Part shown: positions 1 to 11,022 of the stretch, one piece after another | Position numbering within the stretch: the first letter of the stretch is position 1 | Layout: each line of letters begins with the position of its first letter | NCBI GenBank assembly: GCA_905250115.1 | Contig: CAJNOI010000066.1 | Coordinates: 390,850 to 454,849, forward strand | Length of the DNA: 64,000 bases | Source: Adineta steineri | Lineage: Eukaryota > Rotifera > Eurotatoria > Adinetida > Adinetidae | Direction: 5' to 3' | Made by a program: the position numbers and the translations under genes | The notes under the pieces: model-generated | The model's database searches: none | What the model was told of the DNA's origin: nothing | What the model saw: the letters and a program-made list of their open reading frames with translations, nothing else

Positions 1-2243
1 TTTTTCAAATAAGGATAGATTCCTAACTTTGGATTTGGTATAAGTGTGGGATAATCAGATATTGATTTGAACTGGCCACCTACAAAAACAAAGACATTAG
101 AATAAATTAAATCCAAGTTCATTTAAACTACTAACCAGATACATAAAGTGTTCCTATTTTTGATACAATTGAGCGATCTCGAGTGATAGCTGCAGCAATA
201 TTTGTGAAGGGACCGAGAACCAAAATATCTACTGGTCGCCGTGAATATTTCAATGTATAGATAATCAACTCAACTGCATCAAATAGAGATGGTTGCAAGA
301 AAATGTTGGTCGACTGATTGAGACAAGAGGATGACGTCAGATAGCTATCAATGTTCGTAAGAACTGAGTTTGCTACAGTCCAGCCAGTTGATAATGATGA
401 TACACTTTAAGATAAAGAAATTAAAATTAAAATGATTAATATTGTGGATAATGACAACCTGAGTCCACTAGCGACTGAAATACCATCTGTACAGCCAACT
501 AATCCCAAAAGACTGAGGACATTGCTCGACGAATACAATGGTGCACTGATAAAATAGAGACTTGTTTAAACATAGATATGACTTAAACTTACCTAAATCC
601 ATCTCCAACAGTTGTAATAGCGAGAATATCAACCGTTGGAACCTTTAATTACAACAACAACAACAATAATAATAATAATAAGTGAAACAAAAATATCTTA
701 CATTAATCAAATAAAGAATGGCCCATAAATCATCAATATCAACGTCAGTATCGATGATTACTGGTTGTCTACTAATATCCTGCCCAATGCAGTTTTGAAC
801 TAACTGCAAATTTTTAGTACTCACTGAAAAATAGAAGAAGAAAAATATAAAAAAATATTTTTATTCAGTTCTTTCAAAATTCGTCAAAGAATTATTTTGT
901 GGTGAAATCTATGCTGTCTTTAGTTATCATCTATTTCCGTCACTATTGTCGAGAGAACTAATTATTTCATCATTCTCTAAAGTCTATACCTGTAGTAGTT
1001 GTAACTTGGGATGTCGTTCCACTATTGACTTGATTCGTTGTCACCGTCTTAGAAGAACCTGAAAAACAGAAGAAGAATAAAATCTTTAAAGCGTTGCGAA
1101 AACTATAGTGGGCGAAGGATGGTGTGAACTACTAAATCATTTACAACTTTTATACATTCTATACATGATACGTGTTTCTTATGGATAAATATATTTTAGA
1201 TATATATTTATGTAATTACTATAAATTTTTAAAAACGATTTTCATGACTTGCTAGGGACTACTAGGTATTAACAGAGTTTAATGTAGACTGACAGAGACA
1301 ATAGGAACTACCATGATCAATAGCTTCACTCTCACTCATATCGAGATAATGCGCCCTTTGAGAGTATTACAAATTTACCCACACCCTCAATATAGTTTTT
1401 CTACTTACCCGATGAAGAACTTCTGGTGAGACCAACTGGAACCGCAATAGCAATCACGAGTAACACACCAATTGCCAAACCAATACCAAGCCCAATTAGG
1501 CAAGGTTTTGAACAGCGCCCATCAAATCTACTCAAAATAATAAAACAAAACGGAGAAGTCTTGCAAAAATTGGAAGGTAATCACTTCTAATTTCAGTGTA
1601 CTTCATGCATCAAGGAAAAACGTCCTTCCAGAAAATCATAGCTCTCACTAGTGTATATGAGCCATAAAAATGAGACTGTCTATTAGTTTTTTGTGGAGAA
1701 AATGAAACTGTGTAACTAAAAGTCGATATTTCACACAGAGTACATCAACTTAATTAATTGTTGGGCTTTTGCATCGCTACCGTCCAACGCCGAGATTTTT
1801 TGCACTGCAAGCCGAACAGTCTTTTTCTCGTGGTTCTTTTCTAATCATAAAGCAAGAGACTTAACTGAGATAAGTTAACCTCATCTATGCTTTTCTCAAA
1901 GATCAAATGCTGCCTCTCTTCTATGTTCCTTTGACGCTTCATCGGCAGAGATTTGTATTGTAGAACATGCTACCCTACGTGAAATCAACATGCTATTCTC
2001 TACAGTGAATGTATAGTTTAGTTCGAAAAATTATTCAGCAGGTTGTAAAAAAAATAAAAACACTTACGGCTTAGAAGTTTGATGCTTATTACCATTTTGT
2101 GCTTCCTGATGTTGGTATTCTTGATTGTGAGGTCTTGATTCAGATGATGGATTTATGTACCCTACTGTTCGTGTATTATTCGGATTATTTAAATTCATGA
2201 CGATGCGAACGTCATCTGGAGTAGTTTCGGACACTGATGTCAT
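1..2243 (-). CDS. Membrane-anchored inosine/uridine-preferring nucleoside hydrolase (5' part, runs off left edge)
   Basis: Eight exons can be joined with matching phases: 2243-2068, 1530-1409, 1058-990, 823-702, 642-593, 545-459, 404-136 and 79-1. Exon 1 encodes a polar, Asn-rich cytosolic tail starting MTSVSETTPDD. Exon 2 holds one membrane segment (GLGIGLAIGVLLVIAIAVPV), and exon 3 a Thr/Ser-rich stalk. From exon 4 on it is an IU nucleoside hydrolase fold. The Ca2+/ribose-binding signature DTDVDIDDLWAILYL and the later ILVLGPFTNIAAAI block are both visible. Family members split purine or pyrimidine ribonucleosides into base and ribose. The predicted type II topology would place the catalytic domain outside the cell or in the lumen, suggesting nucleoside salvage there (inference). 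The signature reads DxDxDxDD where the family has DxDxGxDD or DxDxDxDD. The C-terminal part lies outside the window. Confidence 0.88.
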
Positions 2244-4633
2244 TGTAGTTCAATACTGAAAAGTACTTTATCAATGCTTATTTATACAGCGATTTTTGTT
2301 GTTATACGGTGAGAATGAAAACTATTATGTTTTGAAGTCTGTATCAATCATTCTAAAAGTATTTAGTTCTTACTTAATTCATTAAATATTTTATGTTTCT
2401 TGGGCATTATTTGTAGATACAACTGAACCAACATGATAGTTTTTTCTTGTCTATTTCTTAAGAATTCTCTTTTTCAAGCTGATCTCTCTGCTAATCGTTA
2501 GTCCTATGTTTATACCAATAGCCATATGAAGTTTTGTGGTTATATCTCACACGGAAAAACTTGAGGTGAAGGTTTCATGCCGTTATAAGTGACTATTAGT
2601 CTTGTATGAACCGTCCTCTGCTTTTTAGAGTTTATAATTCAAATTCAAACAGGTGACTTTATTCGTGAGTGCTAGTGATCATTCGTATTCTTGTTCTTTC
2701 TGTGTCCGAGTTCTTATCATTTTATCGATCGAAACCCTTCTGCTATCTATCGTAGATTTTATTCACAAATGACAACATTTCTGACAACAATGAATCGAAC
2801 TCTAGTTGTGTACAAGAAAGGAATATCTACATTTTTGACTATGTCTGACTACATAATATATGTCGCATTTATGTATATACTCGACGAAATCTATTGGAAT
2901 AGTAAGATAAATGAATTTTTTAAGTATAAATTCGTCATTGTAGTATTATAAAAACCTTTCTGAGAAAATCTCTTCTAAACTACATATGCTTTCATCTTTC
3001 TTTGCGTTAATATCAACACATTCACGTTTAGGGAGATTATGATGAAGATCGTCACCACAAACATGAAAATCTTGAATCAAATAGAAACAACTCGCACTTC
3101 TCTCATTTTGTTTCATCATATGTTTATCAATAATATTATTATATCTATGATAAAAGAATCGAAAATAAAGCTGTAGTAAACTCTTCAATTAACCATTTAA
3201 GAATATGAAATATCTTTGCTGATCTACATCGTTCATAGGTAAATAATTTCTTTGTCTAGCTATAAGACTGATAAGAAAAAATATTTACAACCGTATTTTT
3301 CACCAGTAGAATAAGCTCTAATATTTAAAAATATTATTTATACTTTTTAAACCATAACCAAATAGTATAATTTCACTTACTGTTAAATAATACCTAACGG
3401 TACTTGTAGTTGAAAAAGAATGAATGAATAAAACATCGATAAGCACACTTTTTTTTATATCTCCTTTATCGAAGTGATCATCGATGCGTCACTCGTCATT
3501 GTTTTATCTCAACAAAAAAACGGCAATCAGTCCGAGAACGAAGCTTTTAGAGGACAATAGTTTTCGATTGTTTGCATCACGAATCGAAAAAAGCATATAA
3601 AATTACAAAAAATGTACCCATCAGCGCACGTTTTATCTTTCCTTCCTTGCGTTCATCATTAATGCATACACTCCTCATTCGGTTGAACGAAAAAATCAGC
3701 ACGTAGTCAAGTAGAAGAAACGTCACGTAAAGCTACTATTGGTCGTTTATTTAAAGTATATTATTCGTGATAATATATATTGAGTGTGACATAGAGAATG
3801 ATACTAATAGTATTTTGCTAATATCTCTGCCAATTTTCATCGCAGAGATTTCAGCTTAACTTTAAAAGATTTCTTACTCAATTTTCTACAAAAAACGTGA
3901 GAAAAAAGTATATAAAATCTATAATCGTTAAATCAAGGGTAATCAATAATATTATGCCCGACAAATGATCACTTTCTAACACATGATTTTAGGAAATTAA
4001 TTATTTCACTACTACTGTATAACTCATGGAGAGAAAAAAATCTATGAAAACTATGATTCAAATCGATTTTCTTGTAAACATCAGAAAAAATGGATTAAAT
4101 TTGATCAAATTTTTGGTTTTAATTTGTTTATTGAGTTTTAATCAGTTAAAATCCGTTAATTCACTCAAAATAATATATTATAATTGATTTTCCAATGAGA
4201 ATCCATGATAGTCGATTAAACAGAATTGAATAGTACATTTTCATCAATTTTTCAAATATACATCGGTTTTAATCGATTAAATCGTTCAAACTAATATTTC
4301 ATAATCGATTTTGCTAATGAAAATCTATTTTAATCGATTATTTCTCAAAAAAGAACAGATTTTAATAGATTCTTTAAAATATTAAGCGATTCTAAGAAAA
4401 AATATCACAGTTCGAATGCTTTCTTTTTTATCATAATTTAGTTGGTTTAAAGGATTCATGTCATTATATAAAATTTTATTTCGAAATTTTGATAAAAATA
4501 AAAGAATAGTAAAAAAATTGTGTTGTTGACGAAACATAACATGTTCTCTTTCTTCCTATCAGTTTCATTACTTTAGTGTGCAATTTGTGCTTGTTGTGTT
4601 AGTATATAAGAATAAAAAAATGAAATAAAAAGC
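2244..4633. other. Intergenic, no gene recognised
   Basis: AT-rich spacer between the divergent nucleoside hydrolase (-) and U1 snRNA (+). Open frames of 60-86 codons occur (2691-2951 +, 2946-3188 -) but show no recognisable domain or splice logic. Positions 4060-4390 hold a degenerate repeat rich in TTTAATCGATT, listed separately. Confidence 0.5.
4060..4390. repeat. Degenerate AT-rich direct repeat, about 121-bp period
   Basis: The motif TTTAATCGATT and variants recur through this stretch. A longer stretch around 4155-4225 (CACTCAAAATAATATATTAT, then AATTGATTTTCCAATGA) recurs about 121 bp later around 4278-4345 in diverged form (CGTTCAAACTAATATTTCAT, then AATCGATTTTGCTAATGA). Two or three decayed copies are visible. 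No coding potential. Confidence 0.5.
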
Positions 4634-4796
4634 ATACTTACCTGCCACGGATGCATTCATGATCAGAGTGGTGAATGCTCCAGGTTGAGGCGTGAGCATT
4701 GCACATCGCTCTCGTTAACGTCTGTGAGTAAGTCCACATAGGGCTTACTCAAGTGGAGAATTTATTTCGCGGTCATTTGCGTTCGCGCATTGGCCA
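4634..4796 (+). ncRNA. U1: U1 spliceosomal snRNA
   Basis: The RNA starts with the invariant 5'-splice-site-pairing end ATACTTACCTG. Stem-loop I carries the U1-70K loop element CATGATCA. Stem-loop II carries the U1A-binding loop ATTGCAC, closed by CGTGAGC/GCTCTCG. Stem-loop III is a perfect hairpin, GAGTAAGTCC/GGGCTTACTC. Helix H can form between CACGGA and TCTGTG. An Sm-like site (GAATTTATTTCG) is followed by a 3' hairpin with the TTGCGTTCGCG apex seen in animal U1. The length, about 163 nt, is normal. All structural elements are intact, so this looks like a functional gene rather than a pseudogene. It would pair with the GTAAG donors seen throughout the window. A TATA-like TATATAAG lies about 30 bp upstream (near 4603). 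The exact 3' end is approximate. Confidence 0.93.
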
Positions 4797-4870
4797 TTGA
4801 TAATAAAATCAAAATGAAAACTTTTACAAAAAAATGACGACTATTTTCATGATAATTGAAATATATATGT

Positions 4871-4916
4871 TGAGGGTGTGAATGTCAAGTCAATATAATA
4901 TTCATACTCACATCCT
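4871..4916. repeat. GGGTGTG-rich hairpin element
   Basis: Left arm GAGGGTGTGAATGTCAAG, right arm TTCATACTCACATCCTTC. The arms are imperfect inverted repeats around an AT core. Confidence 0.5.
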
Positions 4917-4972
4917 TCATATCCATTTTTGTGTACTGCTGATGCTAATTATATATGTTAATTAACCATCTT

Positions 4973-5020
4973 CGGTGTGAGTCATGGTATGGATACTGTA
5001 TTAATCTAGCACCCACACCC
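4973..5020. repeat. Telomere-like hairpin, GAATACAGTATTC-core type (inverted)
   Basis: GGTGTGAGTCATGG and GCACCCACACCC flank a GGATACTGTATTAATC core. Its reverse complement matches the elements at 31714 and 35577 (GGTGCTnG, then GAATACAGTATTC-like). Confidence 0.6.
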
Positions 5021-5958
5021 TTTTTTGTTCTGTTATAGTTTTCTTCCTAAAAATCTTTATTCACTACGTTTTGGTATTCTTCATAGCACTAATTTTAAGG
5101 ATTTATATGCAAGAGAGAAAACTTTCTTCTAAGTTTTTAAAGGGAAACGTATAGTTTTTTCGAAAGAGAGGTATTTGAAGATTTCACTAAAGTCAATTGT
5201 TTCTGGTGCAGGAAAATGTTTGCATTATAGTTTTCAAGAAGAATTAGCCGTTTTTTTGCAAAGAGCAATCTTTTTATGATCTGTAGATTATTTCTCTTTA
5301 ATATTAAGATTTTCTCCCTGATTTTAAAAGACTTCTTCTCTGATTCCACCTCCTCCCTAATAAAACTAAACTAAAGCCAAAGACAAATGATATTGGTTAA
5401 ATATTATAACGAATGACAATGAAATATTTGATTATATTGATCTAATAACATTTAGATTTCTTTCTGTTTTTTTTCTAATTTTATCAGTTCTTTATTTATT
5501 TGTTTGATAATGTTTGGAGTATGAATTATTAATCAATACAGAAAAGCGACGAATATATTGTTTATGCCTAACGAATGTCAAGTGCGACCTCTATGCAGAA
5601 TATTATTTTTCTTAAAACAAGAGCAATCGTATATACCACGCGAAGCTCTGATTCTAATTATAAACGAGACACTTGTGCGTTGCTCAACTATTATGTTGAA
5701 ACAGATTAGAAAAATACAATGTTAATAGGACAAATCTGATTATATTCCTAAAACTACAAAAGAGTATAAATCAATCAAAAAAAACTGAAGTTTTATTAAT
5801 GAAAATGTGAGGTAGTATTCTTTTTATTTTCTATGATCCTCATTTTCTTGAGGGTGAATGTCGGCGACTGAAATGAGTTTTACATTTATATATGATTTAT
5901 TATAAAGAGAAAGATTAAATTAGAGATATGAAAATTAATATATTTATTTAAGGAGTAA

Positions 5959-7037
5959 TTAAATATTTTCCTCAGATTCCATTTGTGAATTACGTGCTTC
6001 AATATTGTTGTCAGGCTCAATTTGATTATTTATGTGACAACACCAATATTTCCATCGATGCCAACATTTTTTTACTAACACAAATTTCACTTGACGACGA
6101 AAACGTGATGAGAATATTATAAAAATATAAAAGCTGATCTAAAATAAATCGAAATCTTGTAAATATAAATTATCAAAGGAGATATATTTACAATATTATT
6201 TATAATGCTAATAGAAGCAAAAATTGCTTGAATCAATCTACCAACTGCATATGCCATAGGCATACTTTGTGATGTAGGAAAATTAATGGTATAGATACGA
6301 TAAGCATTAAAAGGTGATGCAGAACAAACAAAAGCAATTACACGCATAAGAACCATTGCTGTTATTTGTTTGTCTAATTTACGACGAACAATTGGAAGTT
6401 GTCGTCGAACTATATGACGAACATTATGATAAGCTAATATACTAAATAATGATGCTATGACAATAGGTAAGAAACCAATTAAAACTGGATAAAAGAAGAA
6501 TGTCGAGTACTCAACTGCTACATAATTCGATATGGTACATCCTAGTGTTGGTTGAATGCCATAAGAAGAGCCAAGTGCAATGCTATGAATGATTGCAAAA
6601 CAAATGAATACAAAAGTAAAATATCGGCCTAATTTCAATGTGCACATTTGTCGTAAATGGTAACGATGATTTGTTGAGAAGAACTGATCAACAGCAGAAA
6701 AACATATCATGTAAAAAGTAGTGAGGCCACATATTTGTGCCAATATGTATCTGAATTTACACCAAATCGAAGAACGTCCTGTTGCATCATCTCCATATAT
6801 TGATGTTAACGTGATTAAACTAATAGATAAAAACTGATAAACTAAATTGGAAATTGATTCAACAGTTATATAGAAGGCACATCGATTGGTTCGAAATAGT
6901 TTCAGTTGAGTAAAAACGAAAATATTCAAAACAGTACCAATAATTCCAAAACTAAGCATAATACAACCAGTATGAAGTGAATATTGTGTAGCAAATTTGA
7001 GAATTCCATCAGATACTGATGATGATGATGATGACAT
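5959..7037 (-). CDS. 7TM receptor 1 of 8 (rhodopsin-like, DQF variant)
   Basis: Two exons, 7037-6192 and 6138-5959, split by a 53-bp phase-0 intron (GTAAAT...TTTTAG) inside TM7, giving 341 aa. A very short Ser-rich N-terminus with no signal peptide leads into TM1 (FGIIGTVLNIFVFTQLKLFR). The paired extracellular cysteines are present (SIWCKFRYI before TM3, PTLGCTISN in loop 2). The TM3 end reads AVDQFFSTN, so the usual DRY Arg is Gln. TM6 reads VCSASPFNAYR. Exon 2 completes TM7 (ISFYIFIIFSSRFRRQVK), adds a helix-8-like segment with a KYWCC pair that could be palmitoylated, and ends in an acidic tail. This is the outlying copy, 7.8 kb from the rest, and has two extra N-terminal Ser. Ligand unknown; a chemosensory or neuropeptide-type receptor is possible. 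Confidence 0.85.
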
Positions 7038-8505
7038 GGTACTTTATTTGAAATGAAATATTCTTTATTACTTGTGTTTTTCTTTTTTTCTGGATAATCT
7101 AAAATTGAATATAAAAAAATGTTAATCTATTCTTACCATTCATAGAGGATCTTAGCAGAAACTACTGTCACAATTGATATTAAAAATCGTTAATTACTAG
7201 TATGACAATATTTCTTTTTTAATACAAAATATATCGTATGACATATTCATTTTGAATATAGGATATAAAATTAAAATTTAACGAAAGAATACTTGAATTT
7301 CTCATTGGAACTATCCGTAGCTTGTATCAAAGAAAAAAGAACGATGTTTTTTGTCTGAACAACCTACGTAAATAATAAAAAGAGAAAAATGCATGTTAAT
7401 CTTTCAGGTCAAAAAAATATGTCGTTGAAATATTTAATTAACTCTTTGAAGATGGATAACACTTATATGCGTCGTCGTTTCTGAATTTATTGAAATCACA
7501 AGATAAGAGCTATCTATTTATTATTCTGTTTCATATTGCTATAAACTTCCAGAATGTATTATATACATACTTGTGATACATCTCAAACAGGAAATGAAGT
7601 TAATTAAAAATTAATCGTCAATTATTTTTAAGAACTTCTTTTTTTATAATTATTTATCAACAAAAAAACAAGCACGTCGACAAAGTATTAAACAATAATG
7701 CACTTATAGAACACGTGCTCTAATTCATCTGCGCAATACATTGCCAGCAGTCTTTCAAGATATTAAATTTCATTTTCTCCTCAATGAAGATTACAGTTGA
7801 TGAAGATGTTGATTATTTTATGTCCTGCAGTTAATATTAAATATGATATATTAATATTCTATAACTTCTTGCTATAAAATAAAACAAGCAATGAGACAAT
7901 TTTAAATTGGTCATTCATTTATTTCCATTCTTATTCTCAAACTTTTGATATGTTTTAATAGCATTCACGGAAACTATATGCGAGTTTTCTAACATTAATC
8001 TAATTCATTCTTCACCGCCGATTAGTACTCTACCTATAAAACTGAAATTCGATGTAGACATCTTCGTCACTGCTCAATAAAAGTTTTCTAGAATTTCAAC
8101 TAAAAGCTTTAAAGATTATTATAAGATTTTAAAAAAGTCTCACTGGAACTAGAACATACATATGAGTGAATGATCGTTTTTTCTTGTATTTCTTCCGATA
8201 TGCATTCCTTGAATAATAATAGTTCAAAATAAATACTTTTCATGTCTGTAAACTACTTATACATCGTCAGAAATATTTCTCTAATACTCGACTAAGGAGA
8301 AATCTTATGATAAAACATCCACGTGAACACTTTATCATCTCTTTTTTAGTTGACAGTTTGTTTTTGTCTAAATGAAAATCATTCTATTCTAGTTAAGTTA
8401 CATCATTTGCACAATATATTTTTGTTAAATATTATTACATAGACATAAAAGAATGAGATATCTGAACAAACAAAATATCGGAAAAAAAATGAATTTGCTG
8501 TCTAA
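7038..8505. other. 5' flank of 7TM receptor 1
   Basis: No gene recognised. It holds two blocks conserved upstream of other array receptors: near 7150-7210 (CTTAGCAGAAACTACTGTCA, then TTAATTACTAGTATGAC) and the hairpin at 7729-7750. Beyond that it is AT-rich spacer up to the CYSTM-like gene. Confidence 0.5.
7729..7750. promoter_or_regulatory. Conserved hairpin block upstream of receptor 1
   Basis: CTGCGCAATACATTGCCAGCAG can fold as CTGC/GCAG plus GCAA/TTGC around a TACA loop with a CA bulge. Near-identical blocks lie upstream of receptors 2, 3 and 4. A regulatory role is inference from conservation. Confidence 0.4.
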
Positions 8506-8970
8506 TTAACAATCTTTGCAACATTCGAAACAAGCAATCTCTTCGATGGCACAACAAAAGCATAAGCACGCCAAACTAAAGAAGAAAATAATAGCAGTCA
8601 TAATCGATCAAATTAAATTTTAAAACTTACCAATCGAAACAAGCACCACCACCTCGTAATTTTTTAGGAAAGTTATTTCGTGATGGTAGTTGTTGTTCAA
8701 CTTTTGACGTGTCGTTTTTCACCGCTTCTATTTCTACTTAAATAAATAAAAATAAGTCGATATAAAATATTTCAATTCTTCGTTTAAACAAGATTAGAAT
8801 TTCATTGATGATAATTTTATTAAAAAACTAAAAGAATGTATAACTTACTCATTTGATCTTGTTCACCATTAAATAAATTTCTGAGAATAAATTTCGAGAT
8901 ATGATTAGAATATTTTATTTATTTTTGAAACTTACGAAGAAGATGGTTGTTGTTGTATTGTGGTATTCAT
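8506..8970 (-). CDS. Small cysteine-rich CYSTM-like membrane protein, 4 exons
   Basis: Four small exons, 8970-8936, 8880-8849, 8736-8631 and 8575-8506, join with consistent phases (2, 1, 2) and GT-AG ends to an 80-residue protein. The N-terminal half is polar (MNTTIQQQPSSS...). The C-terminus is LRGGGACFDC followed by LACLCFCCAIEEIACFECCK and DC-stop. A Gly-rich hinge leading into a Cys-rich hydrophobic tail is typical of CYSTM proteins, small membrane-associated proteins linked to stress tolerance in other eukaryotes. The intact frame over four exons argues for a real gene. It lies alone between receptor 1 and the LINE insertion. The assignment rests on composition and layout only. Confidence 0.72.
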
Positions 8971-9628
8971 AGTTTAAATCGATCAATCTAACGAAATATG
9001 TATTGTTATTCTTGTGCGACCTATTTATGGATGAATGACGTGGATGTATTCTCTTTCTTTTCTTGACCGTTTTGCTTCAATGATTCGTCTATATAGAGTA
9101 TAATTCACTTTATATATATATAGAAAGGTCACGAAAATAAAAGTGCCTTCGTCATTCTCTATCTTCTATATTTTTGGTAGATGATGAAGCTTGCTCGTCA
9201 CAAGCGATTATTACGGGTGTGGTCTCTGAAGAAGATAAAACTCACTCACACCTACCCTCAACATTTCTCCTATATGTGCCGAGAATTTTGTATAAATGAT
9301 AATTCGCATAGTAAGAATTATGTGAAAGAAAAAACATTGATAAATACGCAACAGCAGTTTTGTAAAACATGAAAATGCGCTTTTAAAAAGCGTTAAAACA
9401 AGGCGAAGATAAACGTCTAAATGGCTTCTTCAGTCTGCGTGATAAAAATAGCTGAAAGCCGTGACATAATGATTTTCCTTGGTATCTGACCTGTTTATAA
9501 ATCTACGAATATAAGTACTTTCATACCCAACAGACAATGCAAGATTCGAGGTATATTCTAATAAATAGATTAAATAATCTACCGAAGATACGTTTTAACG
9601 CACGAAAAAAGATGTGAAAAGTAAACGG
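8971..9628. other. Intergenic, includes a hairpin element
   Basis: The 63-codon plus frame at 9181-9372 overlaps the hairpin at 9215-9259 and is not considered coding. TATA-like repeats at 9112-9122 may belong to the divergent CYSTM promoter. Confidence 0.45.
9215..9259 (+). repeat. GGGTGTG hairpin, GTCTCTGAAGAAG-core type
   Basis: GGGTGTG, then core GTCTCTGAAGAAGATAAAAC, then TCACTCACACCTACCCTC. The same core occurs inverted at 14375-14420. Confidence 0.65.
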
Positions 9629-9642
9629 AAAATGAGTGTATT
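9629..9642 (+). repeat. Left target-site duplication of LINE
   Basis: AAAATGAGTGTATT; the same 14 bases follow the poly(A) at 10641-10654. The leading As are ambiguous on the right side. Confidence 0.85.
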
Positions 9643-10403
9643 ATCATCTTGAATATTATTCGTGTCTAACTGATCAACCTATTAATACGAATAAAACAGA
9701 GGCTTTATTTAGCGCACGCGCGATTGGTTTTCCTAAGTTTAATCTTCATTTTAATTATGGTTCTAAAGAAAAAATTAACTGGGTCCCAGAGTATAAATAC
9801 CTTGGTTATGTAATTTCATCTAAACTAGGTTGGGGTAAATTTCTTAAACATATGATGACTAAGATTAGGCATAGGATCTCCTTGATTAAATCTTTCAAAC
9901 TTTTTGGTTGTTCTTCTCCTTCTCTTCGTAAAACACTTTTCTTATCCTTTGTTTTACCCATTTTCACATGGATATATCCAATTTACCCCTTTCTTTCAGT
10001 GAAGCAACAGGGTGATTTGTCACACTTTTATTATGCTTCTTTAAGACGTGTTCTGTACTGCTTGTGCTGGAATGAAAACTTTTTTGCTTTTGCTCTTGAT
10101 GAGAAGTCATTGGAAGATCGCTGTGCCTCCTACTGGGAGAAGTATTTAATTAGTCTTGCTGACTCGACTGATGGAATATTGTTATTTGAAAAAGCCAATC
10201 TGAACGTATCTAGGCAATGTTGGATTGAAGGGCATTTTTCAGTAAAATGTCTGAGAAGATCCAAAAGATTCGTGTCTAATCAATCAGCGGTAGAAATAGT
10301 AGTTAACTGGTTAAGTTCTATTCCCTCTCGTTCTTCTGTTCCTTATTACGAGATGGAAGAAATTCAACTCCTTGAGGATTTTCCTGAATCTTTTCTTTTC
10401 TGA
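9643..10403 (+). pseudogene. LINE reverse transcriptase, C-terminal fragment
   Basis: An open frame of about 250 codons. It begins just after the palm (NTNKTEALFSARA) and includes the thumb-type block WVPEYKYLGYVISSKLGW followed by HRISLIKSFK. A Cys/Trp-rich C-terminal region follows. The YxDD catalytic motif and any endonuclease domain are absent because of the 5' truncation. The only apparent start is a GTG inside the target-site duplication, so it has no start codon of its own and is not expected to make protein. The thumb layout fits the Jockey/I-like LINE groups, but the clade cannot be settled by eye. Confidence 0.85.
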
Positions 10404-10640
10404 AGGTAACTATCATTCTTACTCTCTTATTTATACATGCTTTCTATTTTCCCGTTGTACTCATATGCGCTTCTTTTTTTTGGTCTCTTTCATCTGTACT
10501 TTCGTTACTTCACTATTTCGATTTTTTTTTCCTGTTATTCGTGTTATTTTTCTTCATATTTTCTTGTGATATTTTCTCTTCTCATATGTACTGTTAGGAT
10601 CTTAGGATCACAGTTTATCGCATAATAAAAAAAAAAAAAA
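9643..10640 (+). mobile_element. 5'-truncated non-LTR retrotransposon (LINE)
   Basis: About 1 kb between identical 14-bp target-site duplications. It ends in a run of about 20 A that merges with the right duplication. It contains the C-terminal end of a reverse transcriptase frame, stopping at 10403, followed by a T-rich 3' UTR of about 220 bp. These are the marks of target-primed reverse transcription that stopped early. The short flawless duplication and intact frame suggest a fairly recent insertion. Confidence 0.9.
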
Positions 10641-10654
10641 AAAATGAGTGTATT

Positions 10655-11022
10655 TCGCCCATGATCGCAGCTCCCGACGACGAGTCAAAAACGGCAAGTT
10701 TCATCTTTTCTACACGTTTACATGCTTTTTTAGAAGATTTTGTCTGATTGAATAACAAAGTTTCTTTTGTTGCGTACAAGAACAAAGAATGATAAAAATA
10801 ATTGAGATAAAGAAGGGCGGGTAACACATCATTCCGAATATGTCTTATGATATTTAATTTCTACTCAATTGCAATCAAATACAAAACACAATAAAACGTC
10901 TATTTATTGATGATTATTTGTGTATTGAAGATAGGAAGAACACACCGATAACTTCTACTATGTTTTAATCGTATCTGGATGTTTTTCATTTTCGTCTACA
11001 AAAAACGATAAATATGTATATT
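10655..11022. other. Intergenic between LINE and MFSD6-like gene
   Basis: No gene recognised. It would hold the 3' UTR and poly(A) site of the transporter. Confidence 0.4.

Larger units (their letters stand above)
4797..5958. other. Intergenic with two telomere-like hairpins
   Basis: No gene recognised. The 70-codon minus frame at 5137-5349 is Lys/Leu-rich low-complexity sequence. The stretch contains the hairpins at 4871-4916 and 4973-5020 and the 3' flank of 7TM receptor 1. Confidence 0.5.

Noticed and set aside
651-682. CAACAACAATAATAATAATAA microsatellite in the nucleoside hydrolase gene
   Set aside because: Short intronic simple repeat with nothing further of note.
2691-3188. Two overlapping open frames of 86 and 80 codons on opposite strands
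   Set aside because: AT-rich, no domain, no splice context, no paralogue in the window.
5137-5349. Lys/Leu-rich 70-codon minus frame
   Set aside because: Low-complexity composition, no conserved motif, no splice partners.
9636-9642. GTG at 9636 as start codon of the LINE reverse transcriptase frame
   Set aside because: It lies in the target-site duplication, i.e. host DNA, so it is not part of the element's gene.
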